From Cellvibrio sp. 79 (GTDB taxonomy: Bacteria > Pseudomonadota > Gammaproteobacteria > Pseudomonadales > Cellvibrionaceae), in assembly GCA_003056245.1 (NCBI GenBank), contig MVDH01000001.1:1674716-1738715 (forward strand): a stretch of DNA of 64,000 nt, given 5' to 3'. The notes beneath the pieces were generated by a model. That model was not told where the DNA came from. It did no database searches and worked only from the letters and a program-made list of their open reading frames with translations. A program made the position numbers and the translations under genes. Below, piece by piece: positions 1 through 10,432 of the stretch. Numbering within the stretch: position 1 is the stretch's first letter; each line of letters begins with the position of its first letter.

Positions 1-11
1 AAATTCATAAG

Positions 12-44
12 CCGATAAAATTAAAGGCCGCATCAGCGGCCCTT
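12..44 (-). terminator. Terminator after the PA4642-family gene
   Basis: A GGCCGC/GCGGCC hairpin with an ATCA loop lies just past the stop codon at 48. Read on the minus strand it is followed by a T-rich tract, as in an intrinsic terminator. Confidence 0.6.
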
Positions 45-47
45 AAC

Positions 48-344
48 TTATTTAGCCCCGGCTGCTGCCAGTGCTTGGGCGTATTCTTCGCCGTTGCGAT
101 GGCCTTTAATTGATTGCAGGAAGGTTTTGCCGTGCGGGCCTACTGCATTGATATCTTTACCGGCTTCGACAAAAAATTTTACAAAAGTGGCAAAGTTTCC
201 GCCAAGCATACCGCGGTAAGCTTTTTCGAGCAGGTGGTAATCTGCATTAACGCCTGCAGGGGCGGGATAATCCAAAAAGGTTTTGATTCGTGCATCATCG
301 AAAGTTTCGCCGAGTACTTTTTCTTTGTCTTTGCGTAGGCTCAT
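48..344 (-). CDS. PA4642-family small conserved protein
   Basis: This 98-residue soluble protein has no signal peptide or membrane segment. From memory it resembles the uncharacterised Pseudomonas PA4642 family (K-D-K near the N-terminus, a central AYRG segment, then FFVEAGKDINA and a GKTFL stretch). The FVEAGKDINAVGPHGKT segment looks like one degenerate ankyrin-type turn, which is inference. The gene is the last before a terminator and lies 30 bases past the stop of the large lipoprotein gene, so the two could be co-transcribed. Function is unknown. Confidence 0.65.
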   Translation of the reverse strand: MSLRKDKEKVLGETFDDARIKTFLDYPAPAGVNADYHLLEKAYRGMLGGNFATFVKFFVEAGKDINAVGPHGKTFLQSIKGHRNGEEYAQALAAAGAK

Positions 345-374
345 TTGGTCGCTCCAAGGTTATATTTTTAAATG

Positions 375-3353
375 TCATTGAAGGTGATGTTTGGGTACCT
401 TAAATAAGGTGCCGCTTCCTTCTTTTACTAAAAGCTCATCGGATAATTCGAGTAATTTTGAATTTGTTAGGTCTGCAGAATTGTAATATGGACGCAAGTT
501 AAACGAGGTCAGGAATTCTCCGGTCGTTGAATTAAATGTATAAAGGGTTCCGCCCTGAACAGAGTAATGCTGACCTAACTGATATAACCGGCTTTTATCA
601 TCTGATGGCAAATGGGCATACATACTGATGTCGATGTTTGGTTTTTTTATTCTTTTTTCTATACTGCTATTGCTTAGATTTACCACTGTGCCATCCAGAA
701 AAAATAGTTCATCGCCTGAAATGCTCATTGGGCGCGAATCCAAATCACCATCTTGAACTGTTAGGGAAAAATCCTGCACTGCCGCTGAATCGGCAATTGA
801 AAATTTACGGATGATGGTGTTAATTCCAGCATCCAAAACTGTATAAAGTTTTTCATCTTCGGCGAATCGAAATTGATAATCCAAATAGTTTGATGCCGTA
901 TTGTCGGGCGCAAACTGAGTCCACACCATTGTATAAGGAAGTCGTTCGCCATTCTTGAAAATGTTCAGCCTCTCTTTAGGTTTTGAGCTGTTGTTAGCGA
1001 GGGCGCCGACAAATAAATCATCATGCAGTGCAACGCTAATTGATATGTCATCAACGGATTGAAAAAGGGCCGCTGTCGGGAATGGAATAAGAGTAATTTT
1101 GCGATTCTGTTGCGATAAATCCAATCTGCCTACATAACTGGATTGATCAAATACTATGTAGATAATTTGCTGATTACCTGCGACATAAATGCTCTTTGGG
1201 GTGGCGGGTAGGGGGATGTATTCCTGAACATCAAAAGCGTCTTTATTTATTAGCAAGAGGGATTTACTTTTAATTCCAGCATTTTCTCCCAGTCCAGCCA
1301 AAATAATATTTGGGTAGTCCGTAGAATGGGCAATATCGGTGACACCACAAGAAAGGCTTGTGATCTCAATGCCATCTTTATTTTTTTCGCTGGCAGGGCC
1401 ACAGCTTGTGGGGGATAGGTGCTTGTTAAAATCATCAATTTTGATTTCTTTAATTAAATTGCCAGTGCTTAAATAGACATGATCATTCAGCGCAATAAGG
1501 TTATGTACTTTTGTGTTGTCAGGTAGCTTGAGATCATTTTGTGCAATGGTAGCGTGAGTACTTTGGTTATAAACATTCAGTCGAGCGTCGATAATAAAGT
1601 TTTGGTTATCCAAAAACACCATCGGCGGTTGTATATAGTGAGAGCCTATGCGCAAATATTTATCTTCAGATATGTAATTGCCATTGGCATATAAGATTTT
1701 GTTGTGTCTTTTAACTTTGCCACGAATAGTAGAATTGGAATGGTTGATTACCTGGGTAATACCCGTTGTGTCAATTGTCAATGTGACTGCACCATCTGAC
1801 CTTCTGATACCACAAAATAATTTGTCACCTTGTGTTGAAAATGTTGCGGAGTCAACAGTCTGTCGTTTTAGTGCGGGGTGAGGAAAATTACCGTAAGTGG
1901 CCGGTAAGGCTATGCCATTTTGAAATACCTTCACATCGCTTTCAAAATAATCAATTGAGTCTGTTTCTTCCAGGGGTTTGGTAACAACAGCAATCAGGTC
2001 AGGTTTCACTATCGTTGTGTCAATATCCAGAACTTCCAATCCAGTTCCTACATTGATTTGTTGTATTAGGGTGAAATTGGATGTTTCATATTTGTCTATA
2101 GTTGAATCATCCTTATAGGCTACATACAGAACTGATTCGTCCTCACTCATATGCAGGATATCAACCTTCTTGCGAACTGATTTGATTAATGTGCGTTGCT
2201 GTGTGGATTCGTTGTATAAATAAAGTGACGGTTCCCCATTTGTGTTGTTACTAGCAATAATGAGCGATGCCTGTTTTTTCAGTGGCGCTATCTTATCGTG
2301 CGTAATGAATAAATTTTTTACCGGTAATGTTGACTCATTTGACGGGAATCTATTGCTATAGTCGCCAAATAGAAAGCCTTCCATGTAACTGTTTTGGTCT
2401 TCAAGGCCAATAGATGTAGTTTTAAAAGAGCCATTTCCTGTTGCGTCTATTTCTACTGGTGAGGTGTTATTTTTCCAGCGTATGGCATTGGAATTTTTTC
2501 CTTTACATACAACATGACTGGTATTGTTGGCTGAGGTGCTGTAACTATCTGCGGAACAAGTAAAAGAATTGTTAATTGAGCCTTGTTCATAGAACAAACT
2601 GAAACTTACATCGGTACTTGATTGGGAGGCATTAATAGGGGTTACATTTTTCGTTATTTTAAAATCACTAATTGTTTCAGAGGTTGCCCCATTCTTGATA
2701 GTAAACTTTTGACCACTGATTGATTCTGATACAAGAACCTCCGCATAACCAGAGTCATTTTTTTTGAGCTTGTAATTAAATAGGTTACTTCCTTCAATAG
2801 TGGTACTATCGAGCGACTTTGCGCCTATAGTAAGGGGGGCGATGTAATCAATGCTGCCTGAGAACTCCAGATCGTTGTTTGAGGTGGAATAGTTCTTGAT
2901 CGTTATCCGCATTTTTCCCGTTATAACATCATTTATGATGTTATTTATATAAATATCATCTTGGCCCAGATATTCAATCAATAGTTCATCACCTGAAGAG
3001 ATTTGTAAGTTCAGGTCGTTATCATTAAATAAAATTTTAACTGTATCGTTATGGTTATAGCGCTGTGTTGGTTGCCCATCGTTAATAAATTTAACAATAC
3101 TGCTAATAGGCACTTGAGTCAGCTGTTGAATACTTTCGGCAATTATCAACGAGGCGGGTATTGCTACGAAACTATCATCTTTTTCACTAAAGACGATAGT
3201 TCCAAAGTGTTGATTAGATTGGGAGCTTGATGATTCGGCGGTGACGGTGGAACTCTGTGTATTACCACCCCCACCACCACCACCGCCACCACCACAACCT
3301 ACAAAAAATATTGTCAGTAGGGAAAATGTTAACTGTTTTATATCTGGTTTCAT
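375..3353 (-). CDS. Large Gly-rich lipoprotein, probable outer-membrane or surface protein
   Basis: The protein has 992 residues if the start is the Met at 3353, which begins a clean lipoprotein signal (MKPDIKQ, hydrophobic core, FVGC with Cys20). Ten glycines follow the cysteine directly, then a Ser/Thr-rich stretch. An earlier in-frame ATG at 3395 would put a charged extension before the signal and is less likely. Residues from about 60 to 380 are Asn/Ser/Thr-rich beta sequence resembling Ig-like modules. The remainder has short repeated beta units suggesting a propeller, e.g. LIIASNNTNGEPSLYLYN and LSEDELLFLDG-like turns. I recognise no catalytic motif. The gene is visibly more AT-rich than gatB next to it, and sits 65 bases upstream of the gatB stop side. 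It looks like a lineage-specific insertion. Function unknown. Confidence 0.75.
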   Translation of the reverse strand: MKPDIKQLTFSLLTIFFVGCGGGGGGGGGGNTQSSTVTAESSSSQSNQHFGTIVFSEKDDSFVAIPASLIIAESIQQLTQVPISSIVKFINDGQPTQRYNHNDTVKILFNDNDLNLQISSGDELLIEYLGQDDIYINNIINDVITGKMRITIKNYSTSNNDLEFSGSIDYIAPLTIGAKSLDSTTIEGSNLFNYKLKKNDSGYAEVLVSESISGQKFTIKNGATSETISDFKITKNVTPINASQSSTDVSFSLFYEQGSINNSFTCSADSYSTSANNTSHVVCKGKNSNAIRWKNNTSPVEIDATGNGSFKTTSIGLEDQNSYMEGFLFGDYSNRFPSNESTLPVKNLFITHDKIAPLKKQASLIIASNNTNGEPSLYLYNESTQQRTLIKSVRKKVDILHMSEDESVLYVAYKDDSTIDKYETSNFTLIQQINVGTGLEVLDIDTTIVKPDLIAVVTKPLEETDSIDYFESDVKVFQNGIALPATYGNFPHPALKRQTVDSATFSTQGDKLFCGIRRSDGAVTLTIDTTGITQVINHSNSTIRGKVKRHNKILYANGNYISEDKYLRIGSHYIQPPMVFLDNQNFIIDARLNVYNQSTHATIAQNDLKLPDNTKVHNLIALNDHVYLSTGNLIKEIKIDDFNKHLSPTSCGPASEKNKDGIEITSLSCGVTDIAHSTDYPNIILAGLGENAGIKSKSLLLINKDAFDVQEYIPLPATPKSIYVAGNQQIIYIVFDQSSYVGRLDLSQQNRKITLIPFPTAALFQSVDDISISVALHDDLFVGALANNSSKPKERLNIFKNGERLPYTMVWTQFAPDNTASNYLDYQFRFAEDEKLYTVLDAGINTIIRKFSIADSAAVQDFSLTVQDGDLDSRPMSISGDELFFLDGTVVNLSNSSIEKRIKKPNIDISMYAHLPSDDKSRLYQLGQHYSVQGGTLYTFNSTTGEFLTSFNLRPYYNSADLTNSKLLELSDELLVKEGSGTLFKVPKHHLQ

Positions 3354-3418
3354 TGACCTGCGTCCAATATCCAATTTGTAAATTATACGGTGCAACCTAT
3401 ACGGTAATCCTGAAAAGA

Positions 3419-4864
3419 TTACCCATTCAATTTCTTAATTAATAACTCATTCAACGCCTGCGGATTCGCTTGGCCTTTAGACGCTTTCATCGCCTGGCCA
3501 ACAAAGAATCCAAGCATTTTTGCGCGCTTGTCTTCTGCGGCGGCACGATAGCCTTCAACCTGCGCAGTGTTAGCAGCAATGATGTCGTCGATAATTTTTT
3601 CCAGCGCGCCAGTATCAGAAACCTGTTTCAAACCTTTGGTTTCGATAATGGTGTCAGCATCGCCTTCGCCATTGGCAATCGCTTCAAATACTTGCTTGGC
3701 AATTTTGCTGGAGAGTGTGCCGTCTTTAATACGTACCACTAAACCGGCGAGTAATTCCGGAGTGACGGGTGAGTGATCAATGCGTTGCTCGGTGCGATTC
3801 AAATACGCGCCCAGGTCGGCCATGATCCAATTAGCGGTGAGTTTTGGTTCGCCGGAAATTTTGGTCGAGGCTTCAAAAAATATCGCGCTGAATTTATCCA
3901 TAGTGATTTGGCCTGCGTCGTAGCTGCTCAAACCATATTGCTCTACAAAACGCGCTCGTTTTGCTTCCGGTAATTCCGGCATTTGTTTGCGTACAGTTTC
4001 GATGTATTCATCATCCAAAATTACTGGCAATAAATCAGGGCAAGGGAAGTAGCGGTAATCGTTGCTGTCTTCTTTGCTGCGCATGGAACGGGCTTTTTTG
4101 GTGTCGCCGTTGTACAAGCGAGTTTCTTGCGTGATTTTTCCGCCGTCTTCCAGTACATCAATTTGACGCTCTACTTCCAGCGCAATTGCCTCTTCCATAA
4201 ATTTAAAGGAGTTGAGGTTTTTGGTTTCAGTGCGCGTGCCGAGTTTTTCGGTGCCTTTCGGGCGAACGGAAATGTTTACGTCAAAACGCATGGAACCTTG
4301 TGACATTTCGCCATCGCAAATTTCCAATGATGTAACGATTGAATGCAATTTTTTCGCGAAGGCGACAGCTTCTTCTGCGCTGCGCATATCCGGCTCGGTG
4401 ACCACTTCAATCAATGGTGTTCCGGCGCGGTTTAAATCGATTCCGCTCATGCCGGCAAAATCTTCGTGCAACGATTTACCCGCATCTTCTTCCAGGTGTG
4501 CGTGATGAATACGAACGCGTTTGGTGCGACCACCTTCCAATTCCAAATCTATAAAACCGGTGCCGACAATTGGTTCAGCGAGTTGCGTGGTTTGATAGCC
4601 TTTGGGCAAATCCGGATAAAAATAATTTTTACGCTCAAACACTGAGCGTTTGCCGATTTCTGCATTGACTGCCAAACCAAACATGGTGGCAAAACGAAAT
4701 GCTTCTTCGTTGGCGACAGGTAATGTTCCCGGTAATGCCAAATCAACAGCAGAGGCTTGCGTATTTGGTTCGGCGCCGAACGCAGTGCTGGAGCCGGAAA
4801 AGATTTTGGTTTTGGTGGCAAGTTGTACGTGAACTTCCAACCCGATTACAGTTTCCCATTGCAT
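3419..4864 (-). CDS. gatB: Aspartyl/glutamyl-tRNA(Asn/Gln) amidotransferase subunit B
   Basis: GatB (481 residues) is the kinase-like, tRNA-recognising subunit of the GatCAB amidotransferase, which converts Glu-tRNA(Gln) and/or Asp-tRNA(Asn) to the amide form in the cytoplasm. The N-terminus [13 protein letters not shown] is the family signature. Further on are [11 protein letters not shown], the DFNRAGTPL-like segment ([14 protein letters not shown]), and [25 protein letters not shown], of which parts line the ATP site. The C-terminal YqeY-like tail ends [11 protein letters not shown]. Length is normal. A strong Shine-Dalgarno (TAAGGAG) precedes the ATG at 4864. It is the last gene of gatC-gatA-gatB, 12 bases after gatA. 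Confidence 0.97.
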   Translation of the reverse strand: MQWETVIGLEVHVQLATKTKIFSGSSTAFGAEPNTQASAVDLALPGTLPVANEEAFRFATMFGLAVNAEIGKRSVFERKNYFYPDLPKGYQTTQLAEPIVGTGFIDLELEGGRTKRVRIHHAHLEEDAGKSLHEDFAGMSGIDLNRAGTPLIEVVTEPDMRSAEEAVAFAKKLHSIVTSLEICDGEMSQGSMRFDVNISVRPKGTEKLGTRTETKNLNSFKFMEEAIALEVERQIDVLEDGGKITQETRLYNGDTKKARSMRSKEDSNDYRYFPCPDLLPVILDDEYIETVRKQMPELPEAKRARFVEQYGLSSYDAGQITMDKFSAIFFEASTKISGEPKLTANWIMADLGAYLNRTEQRIDHSPVTPELLAGLVVRIKDGTLSSKIAKQVFEAIANGEGDADTIIETKGLKQVSDTGALEKIIDDIIAANTAQVEGYRAAAEDKRAKMLGFFVGQAMKASKGQANPQALNELLIKKLNG

Positions 4865-4876
4865 GGAAGGGGCTCC

Positions 4877-6331
4877 TTACTCAATGCCAGCGGCAGTTTG
4901 TTGGTGGAAGTTAGTAGCTTGCTGGAATTGGTGTGCTGCATTTAACAGTTGTGATTCCGCGAAGAAATTACCAATCAATTGCAAGCCAACCGGTTTGTTA
5001 TCCACTAAACCACAAGGAATAGATAGGCCGGGCAAGCCCGCCAGGTTAGTGGCGATGGTGTAAATATCTTCCAGGTACATTGCAACCGGGTCTTTGGTTT
5101 TTGAACCAAACTGGAACGCCGGTGATGGCGAGGTTGGGCCAAGAATTACATCAACACTTTGGAATGCATCGACAAAATCCTGCTTGATCAAGCGGCGAAT
5201 TTTTTGCGCTTTGCTGTAATAGGCATCGTAATAACCGGCAGACAATGCGTAAGTTCCAACCAGGATGCGGCGCTTCACTTCTGCACCAAAACCTTCGCTG
5301 CGTGAACGCATATAAAGATCATTTAAATCTTTTGGATTTTCACAGCGATGACCGTAACGCACGCCGTCAAAACGCGACAGGTTTGCAGAACACTCTGCCG
5401 GAGCAATTACATAATATGCGGGTACTGCAAGATGTGTGTGCGGCAAGCTGACGCTGTGAATAGTTGCACCCAAACTTTCGTAAACTTTGATGGCAGACTC
5501 AACATGCGCCGCTGTTTGCGGATTCAAACCTTCACCAAAATATTCTTTTGGTACACCAATGCGCAAACCATTCAAGGGTTTGTTTAAGTCAGCGGTGTAA
5601 TCTGGAACATCGCGCTCAACACAAGTGGAATCTTTGGTGTCGTAACTCGCCATATCGTTTAACAAAATGGCGGCGTCTTCGGCGGTGCGCGATAAAATTC
5701 CGGCCTGATCCAGACTTGATGCAAATGCGATCATGCCCCAGCGCGATACACGGCCGTAAGTGGGTTTAATGCCGGTTAATCCGCACAATGCGGCGGGTTG
5801 GCGAATAGAACCACCAGTATCCGATGCAGTTGCTGCCGGAGCCAAATGCGCAGCAACAGCTGCTGCGGAACCACCGGAAGAACCACCGGGAACGCAATCA
5901 ATTGCCCATGGATTTTTTACTGGCCCGTAATAACTTGTCTCGTTTGATGAACCCATTGCGAATTCATCCATATTGGTTTTACCCAACATGACGACCCCGG
6001 AATCCAAATAATTATCGACGATAGTGGCGTTGTACGGCGCGATAAAATTATCGAGCATTTTTGATCCGCAACTGGTTCGCACACCCGTGGTACAAAAAAT
6101 ATCTTTGTGTGCAATAGGCACACCGCACAGCGCGGGTTGATTGCCATCAGCGAGGCGTTTGTCTGCCGCTTTTGCCTGTGCTAATGCCAGCTCGGGCGTG
6201 ACAGTAATATAGCTGTTGTAAGTTTTATCCAGGCGCGCGATGCGCTCCAGATAATGTTGCGTTACTTCGGTGCTGGAAAAGTCTTTGTTGCGCAGACCTT
6301 TTACCAGCTCGGCAATGGTGAATTGATGCAT
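4877..6331 (-). CDS. gatA: Aspartyl/glutamyl-tRNA(Asn/Gln) amidotransferase subunit A
   Basis: GatA (484 residues) is the amidase subunit that releases ammonia from glutamine. The amidase-signature Ser-cisSer-Lys triad is visible: Lys in VPIAHKD near residue 76, the Gly/Ser loop [13 protein letters not shown] near 150, and [10 protein letters not shown] near 175. Length and N-terminus are typical of the family. It lies 12 bases upstream of gatB and 173 bases downstream of gatC, a gap filled by a hairpin cluster. Together with GatB and GatC it gives a complete GatCAB set. Confidence 0.97.
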   Translation of the reverse strand: MHQFTIAELVKGLRNKDFSSTEVTQHYLERIARLDKTYNSYITVTPELALAQAKAADKRLADGNQPALCGVPIAHKDIFCTTGVRTSCGSKMLDNFIAPYNATIVDNYLDSGVVMLGKTNMDEFAMGSSNETSYYGPVKNPWAIDCVPGGSSGGSAAAVAAHLAPAATASDTGGSIRQPAALCGLTGIKPTYGRVSRWGMIAFASSLDQAGILSRTAEDAAILLNDMASYDTKDSTCVERDVPDYTADLNKPLNGLRIGVPKEYFGEGLNPQTAAHVESAIKVYESLGATIHSVSLPHTHLAVPAYYVIAPAECSANLSRFDGVRYGHRCENPKDLNDLYMRSRSEGFGAEVKRRILVGTYALSAGYYDAYYSKAQKIRRLIKQDFVDAFQSVDVILGPTSPSPAFQFGSKTKDPVAMYLEDIYTIATNLAGLPGLSIPCGLVDNKPVGLQLIGNFFAESQLLNAAHQFQQATNFHQQTAAGIE

Positions 6332-6427
6332 TGCAATGTCCTGAAATTTTTTCGTAATTCGAATAATTTTATGACGAAGATAATTGCTGGTTCAGAGTGA
6401 AAAACTTGAAGGCTTCGTCTTATTTAG

Positions 6428-6495
6428 TCCCCCCTTTAACAAAGGGGGGGTTAGGGGGATTAATCCCTCCCGACCTCCCTTATTAAAGGGAGGGG
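6428..6495. repeat. REP-like cluster of three G/C-run hairpins between gatC and gatA
   Basis: Three back-to-back inverted repeats occur: CCCCCCTTT/AAAGGGGGG around AAC, then AGGGGGATTAATCCCTCCC, then CCTCCCTT/AAAGGGAGGG. The pattern of C-runs and G-runs around short A/T loops resembles dispersed REP-type palindromes found in many genomes. It sits inside the gatC-gatA operon, where it could limit read-through or mark an mRNA processing point (inference). Confidence 0.7.
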
Positions 6496-6504
6496 AAAAA
6501 TGCT

Positions 6505-6792
6505 TTATTCAATAACCTGAGGAACCAGATACAAACCATCTTGCACAGCCGGTGCGATGGACTGGAACATTTCGCGTTGATTTGCTTCGGTTACAACATC
6601 AGCGCGCAAACGTTGTACGGCATCCAATGGGTGCGCCATCGGCAATACGCAATCGGTGTTTACGGCTTGTAACTGATCAACCAGGGCCAGTACATCGGAA
6701 ATACTTTTCGCTGCTTCATCAGCAGCTTCATCGGAAATCTGGATACGCGCCAGCTTGGACAGCTTGGCGATATCGGAACGGTCAACAGCCAT
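6505..6792 (-). CDS. gatC: Aspartyl/glutamyl-tRNA(Asn/Gln) amidotransferase subunit C
   Basis: GatC is a small helical belt protein that wraps GatA and GatB. With the ATG at 6792 (MAVDRSDIAKLSKLARI) it is 95 residues, the usual length; the longer in-frame start at 6822 adds ten residues not expected in the family. The pattern of LAxI and a C-terminal LVPQVIE matches GatC. It is the promoter-proximal gene of the gat cluster and is divergent from mreB. Confidence 0.93.
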   Translation of the reverse strand: MAVDRSDIAKLSKLARIQISDEAADEAAKSISDVLALVDQLQAVNTDCVLPMAHPLDAVQRLRADVVTEANQREMFQSIAPAVQDGLYLVPQVIE

Positions 6793-8267
<1,475 letters not shown>

Positions 8268-8324
8268 TGATGACGGGGGCGATATGTCGCTCCCGCCCCC
8301 TGTTTGCCGGGGCTAATAACAGAC

Positions 8325-8340
8325 AGGAGATAAGGCCATT
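8325..8340 (+). promoter_or_regulatory. mreC: Ribosome binding site and ATT start of mreC
   Basis: AGGAGA at 8325-8330 is followed after seven bases by ATT at 8338-8340. The frame is closed upstream by TAA at 8317. The spacing and the conserved protein segment that follows favour ATT as initiator. Confidence 0.75.
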
Positions 8341-9258
8341 AAACCGCTCTTTGCCCGAGGCTCATCCGCAACCAGTCGCGCTTTCCTGTTCATTGTGATC
8401 ATGATGGTGCTGGTGGTGGTTGGTCTCTATACCGACAAACTTGAGCCATTGCGCGAAAAACTGGCGCAATTGGTGACTCCTTTTTATCAAATCACGAATG
8501 TGCCCACCCGTGTAAATGACTGGCGTAAGGATACCTTTGTTTCCCAGGTTGATCTCAAAATGGAAAACGAGGCACTCAAAACCGAGTTGTTAATCCATCA
8601 GCGCAAACTTCAGCAGCTTGCATCATTAGCGGCTGAAAACGTGCGCCTGCGTCAGTTACTCAATGCTAGCCAGATGTTGCAGGATACAGTGCTGATCGCC
8701 GAGTTAATCGGCGTTTCGCCCAATCCGCTCAGCCATAAAGTGATTATTAACCGCGGTACTAAAGATGGCGCCTTCAAAGGCCAGCCAGTATTGGATGCGT
8801 TTGGCCTGATGGGGCAAGTTATCGAAGTGAGTGAAAACTCCAGCACGGTGCTGCTGATTTCCGATTCAACCCATGCGATTCCGGTACAAGTGAATCGTAA
8901 CGGCGTGCGTGCGATTGCTGAAGGTACTGGCGATTTGAATAGCCTGAGCCTGCGTCACGTATCTGCCAACACCGATATCCGCGCAGGCGATTTGCTGGTG
9001 AGTTCCGGCCTTGGGGATCGTTTCCCGGTGGGCTATCCCGTTGCGGAAGTACTGCAAGTGGTGCGCGATCCGGGCAAGGCATTTTTGACGGTGATCGCCA
9101 AACCTATGGCAAGACTTGATCGCAGCCGTCATTTATTGCTGGTGTTTGAAAATCGCGATCAAGCAAGTGTGCCCGGTGCGTTGAATGTAACGATTTCCTC
9201 GTCTTCTTCTATCTCCTCCAGCAGTTCCTCTGCCAGCTCACAGGGCGGGGCGCAATAA
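8338..9258 (+). CDS. mreC: Rod shape-determining protein MreC, apparent ATT start codon
   Basis: MreC is a bitopic inner-membrane protein whose periplasmic domain links MreB to the synthesis enzymes. From the ATT at 8338 the product is 306 residues: cytoplasmic KPLFARGSS, one membrane helix (about 17-36), a coiled coil (about 60-105), and the beta domain with VIINRGTKDGAFKGQPV and LLISDSTHAIPVQV. It ends in a poly-Ser tail. There is no ATG, GTG or TTG in frame between the stop at 8317 and a GTG at 8395. Starting at the GTG would cut off the conserved cytoplasmic segment and half the helix. KPLFARG aligns with MKPIFSRG of E. coli MreC with ATT exactly at Met1. A Shine-Dalgarno (AGGAGA, 8325-8330) is spaced correctly for it. 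Confidence 0.9.
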   Translation: MKPLFARGSSATSRAFLFIVIMMVLVVVGLYTDKLEPLREKLAQLVTPFYQITNVPTRVNDWRKDTFVSQVDLKMENEALKTELLIHQRKLQQLASLAAENVRLRQLLNASQMLQDTVLIAELIGVSPNPLSHKVIINRGTKDGAFKGQPVLDAFGLMGQVIEVSENSSTVLLISDSTHAIPVQVNRNGVRAIAEGTGDLNSLSLRHVSANTDIRAGDLLVSSGLGDRFPVGYPVAEVLQVVRDPGKAFLTVIAKPMARLDRSRHLLLVFENRDQASVPGALNVTISSSSSISSSSSSASSQGGAQ

Positions 9259-9743
9259 TGCCCGCCCAGTCCCTCAACCTGTATGTGATTATCGCGTTGA
9301 GCGTGTTGTTGGCGCTGGTACTTTCCGTATATCCATTACCGATGGATATGCGTTGGTGGCGTCCGGAATTTGTATTGGTAGTGGCAATTTACTGGATGTT
9401 CTTTATGCCGCTCACCGTAAGCTTCCTGTTTCTTTGCGCATTGGGTTTGTTTCAGGATTTGCTTGAAGGTGTGCCCTTTGGCCAGCACAGTTTAGGGTTG
9501 GTGATTGTGGGCTATATCTGCATTTTGTCTTATCAACGTGTACGCAATTTTTCGCTCTGGCGTCAATCGGCCTGGGTTTTTGTGTTAGTTGGTATCGCCC
9601 AGCTTACCGACAATTGGGTCCAGGGTATGGCCGGCCGGCCGCTGTCGGGGATTCAATTTCTTTATCCTGCACTAACCAGTGCGCTTATCTGGCCGTTGTG
9701 CTCTCTATGGCTGGATCGTTTAACCCATCGCCACCACCATTAG
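9258..9743 (+). CDS. mreD: Rod shape-determining protein MreD
   Basis: MreD (161 residues) is a polytopic inner-membrane member of the elongasome. About five hydrophobic helices are visible; the family segment FLFLCALGLFQDLLEGVPFGQHSLGL carries the conserved GxxxDxxxGxxxG(x)H pattern. Its ATG overlaps the mreC stop in TAATG, indicating translational coupling. It completes mreBCD. Confidence 0.94.
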   Translation: MPAQSLNLYVIIALSVLLALVLSVYPLPMDMRWWRPEFVLVVAIYWMFFMPLTVSFLFLCALGLFQDLLEGVPFGQHSLGLVIVGYICILSYQRVRNFSLWRQSAWVFVLVGIAQLTDNWVQGMAGRPLSGIQFLYPALTSALIWPLCSLWLDRLTHRHHH

Positions 9744-9814
9744 TTGATTCCTGTATTCAGGATGTATCCATAAACAATTAATTAGAATAACGTTTTGAGT
9801 TTTCAGGAGTAGTG

Positions 9815-10432
9815 ATGGTGCCACCGGTGATTCCAGACTTGTACCTTGCCAGCCAGTCACCCCGCCGGCGGGAGTTGCTGCAGCAGATTGGTGTTAAGCA
9901 CGCGATTATTCGCGCCGCTGTTCCGGAACAGTCAGCTGCTGGTGAAACTGCCCTTGATTACGTTCAACGCCTTGCGCGCGAAAAAGCCGCTGCCGGTTTT
10001 TCGGAATTGCAGCGCCAGCAATTGCCGTTGGCACCGGTATTGGGCGCCGATACTTTGGGGTTAATTGATGGCGTGATTCTGGAAAAGCCGCGCGATAAAA
10101 CCCATGCCCACCAAATCTTGCGCCAGCTTTCCGGCCGCACCCATGAAGTTATCACCGCCGTTGCCCTGCACAACCAATCCCTCCAGTCACAACGCCTTTC
10201 GATTACACAGGTAACGTTTCGCGAATTAAGCGATGCAGAAATTGCGGCCTATTGGGAAACCGGTGAACCGCAAGATAAAGCCGGCGGCTACGGAATTCAG
10301 GGTTTAGGTGCGGTCTTTGTTAAAGAAATCCATGGAAGCTACTCCTGTGTAGTGGGCTTGCCGATTGAAGCAACTTACGAATTATTGCGTGAATTTAATG
10401 TGCCCTGGTGGTCCGCTGGAGTAGACGTATGA
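9815..10432 (+). CDS. maf: Maf-family nucleoside triphosphate pyrophosphatase (YhdE type)
   Basis: Maf proteins hydrolyse non-canonical or excess nucleoside triphosphates to the monophosphate; the YhdE group prefers dTTP/UTP. The start signature LYLASQSPRRRELL is at the N-terminus, VLGADTLG supplies the catalytic Asp region, KPRDKTHAHQILRQLSGRTHEVITAV follows, and DKAGGYGIQG is present. CAGGAG at 9804-9809 fits the ATG at 9815 better than the GTG at 9812. Length is 205 residues. Its stop overlaps the rng start (ATGA). mreBCD-maf-rng is the canonical order. Confidence 0.94.
   Translation: MVPPVIPDLYLASQSPRRRELLQQIGVKHAIIRAAVPEQSAAGETALDYVQRLAREKAAAGFSELQRQQLPLAPVLGADTLGLIDGVILEKPRDKTHAHQILRQLSGRTHEVITAVALHNQSLQSQRLSITQVTFRELSDAEIAAYWETGEPQDKAGGYGIQGLGAVFVKEIHGSYSCVVGLPIEATYELLREFNVPWWSAGVDV

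Noticed and set aside
3264-3297. Glycine-codon repeat as a phase-variation switch
   Set aside because: The repeat unit is three bases, so length changes keep the frame; it can alter linker length only.
8268-8310. Terminator between mreB and mreC
   Set aside because: A GGGGGC/GCCCCC pair exists but the loop is long and no T-run follows; a weak attenuator cannot be excluded.
9180-9255. Poly-Ser tail of MreC as a frameshift artefact
   Set aside because: The frame continues to a stop that overlaps mreD in TAATG, and Ser runs also occur in other proteins of this genome, so it is probably real.
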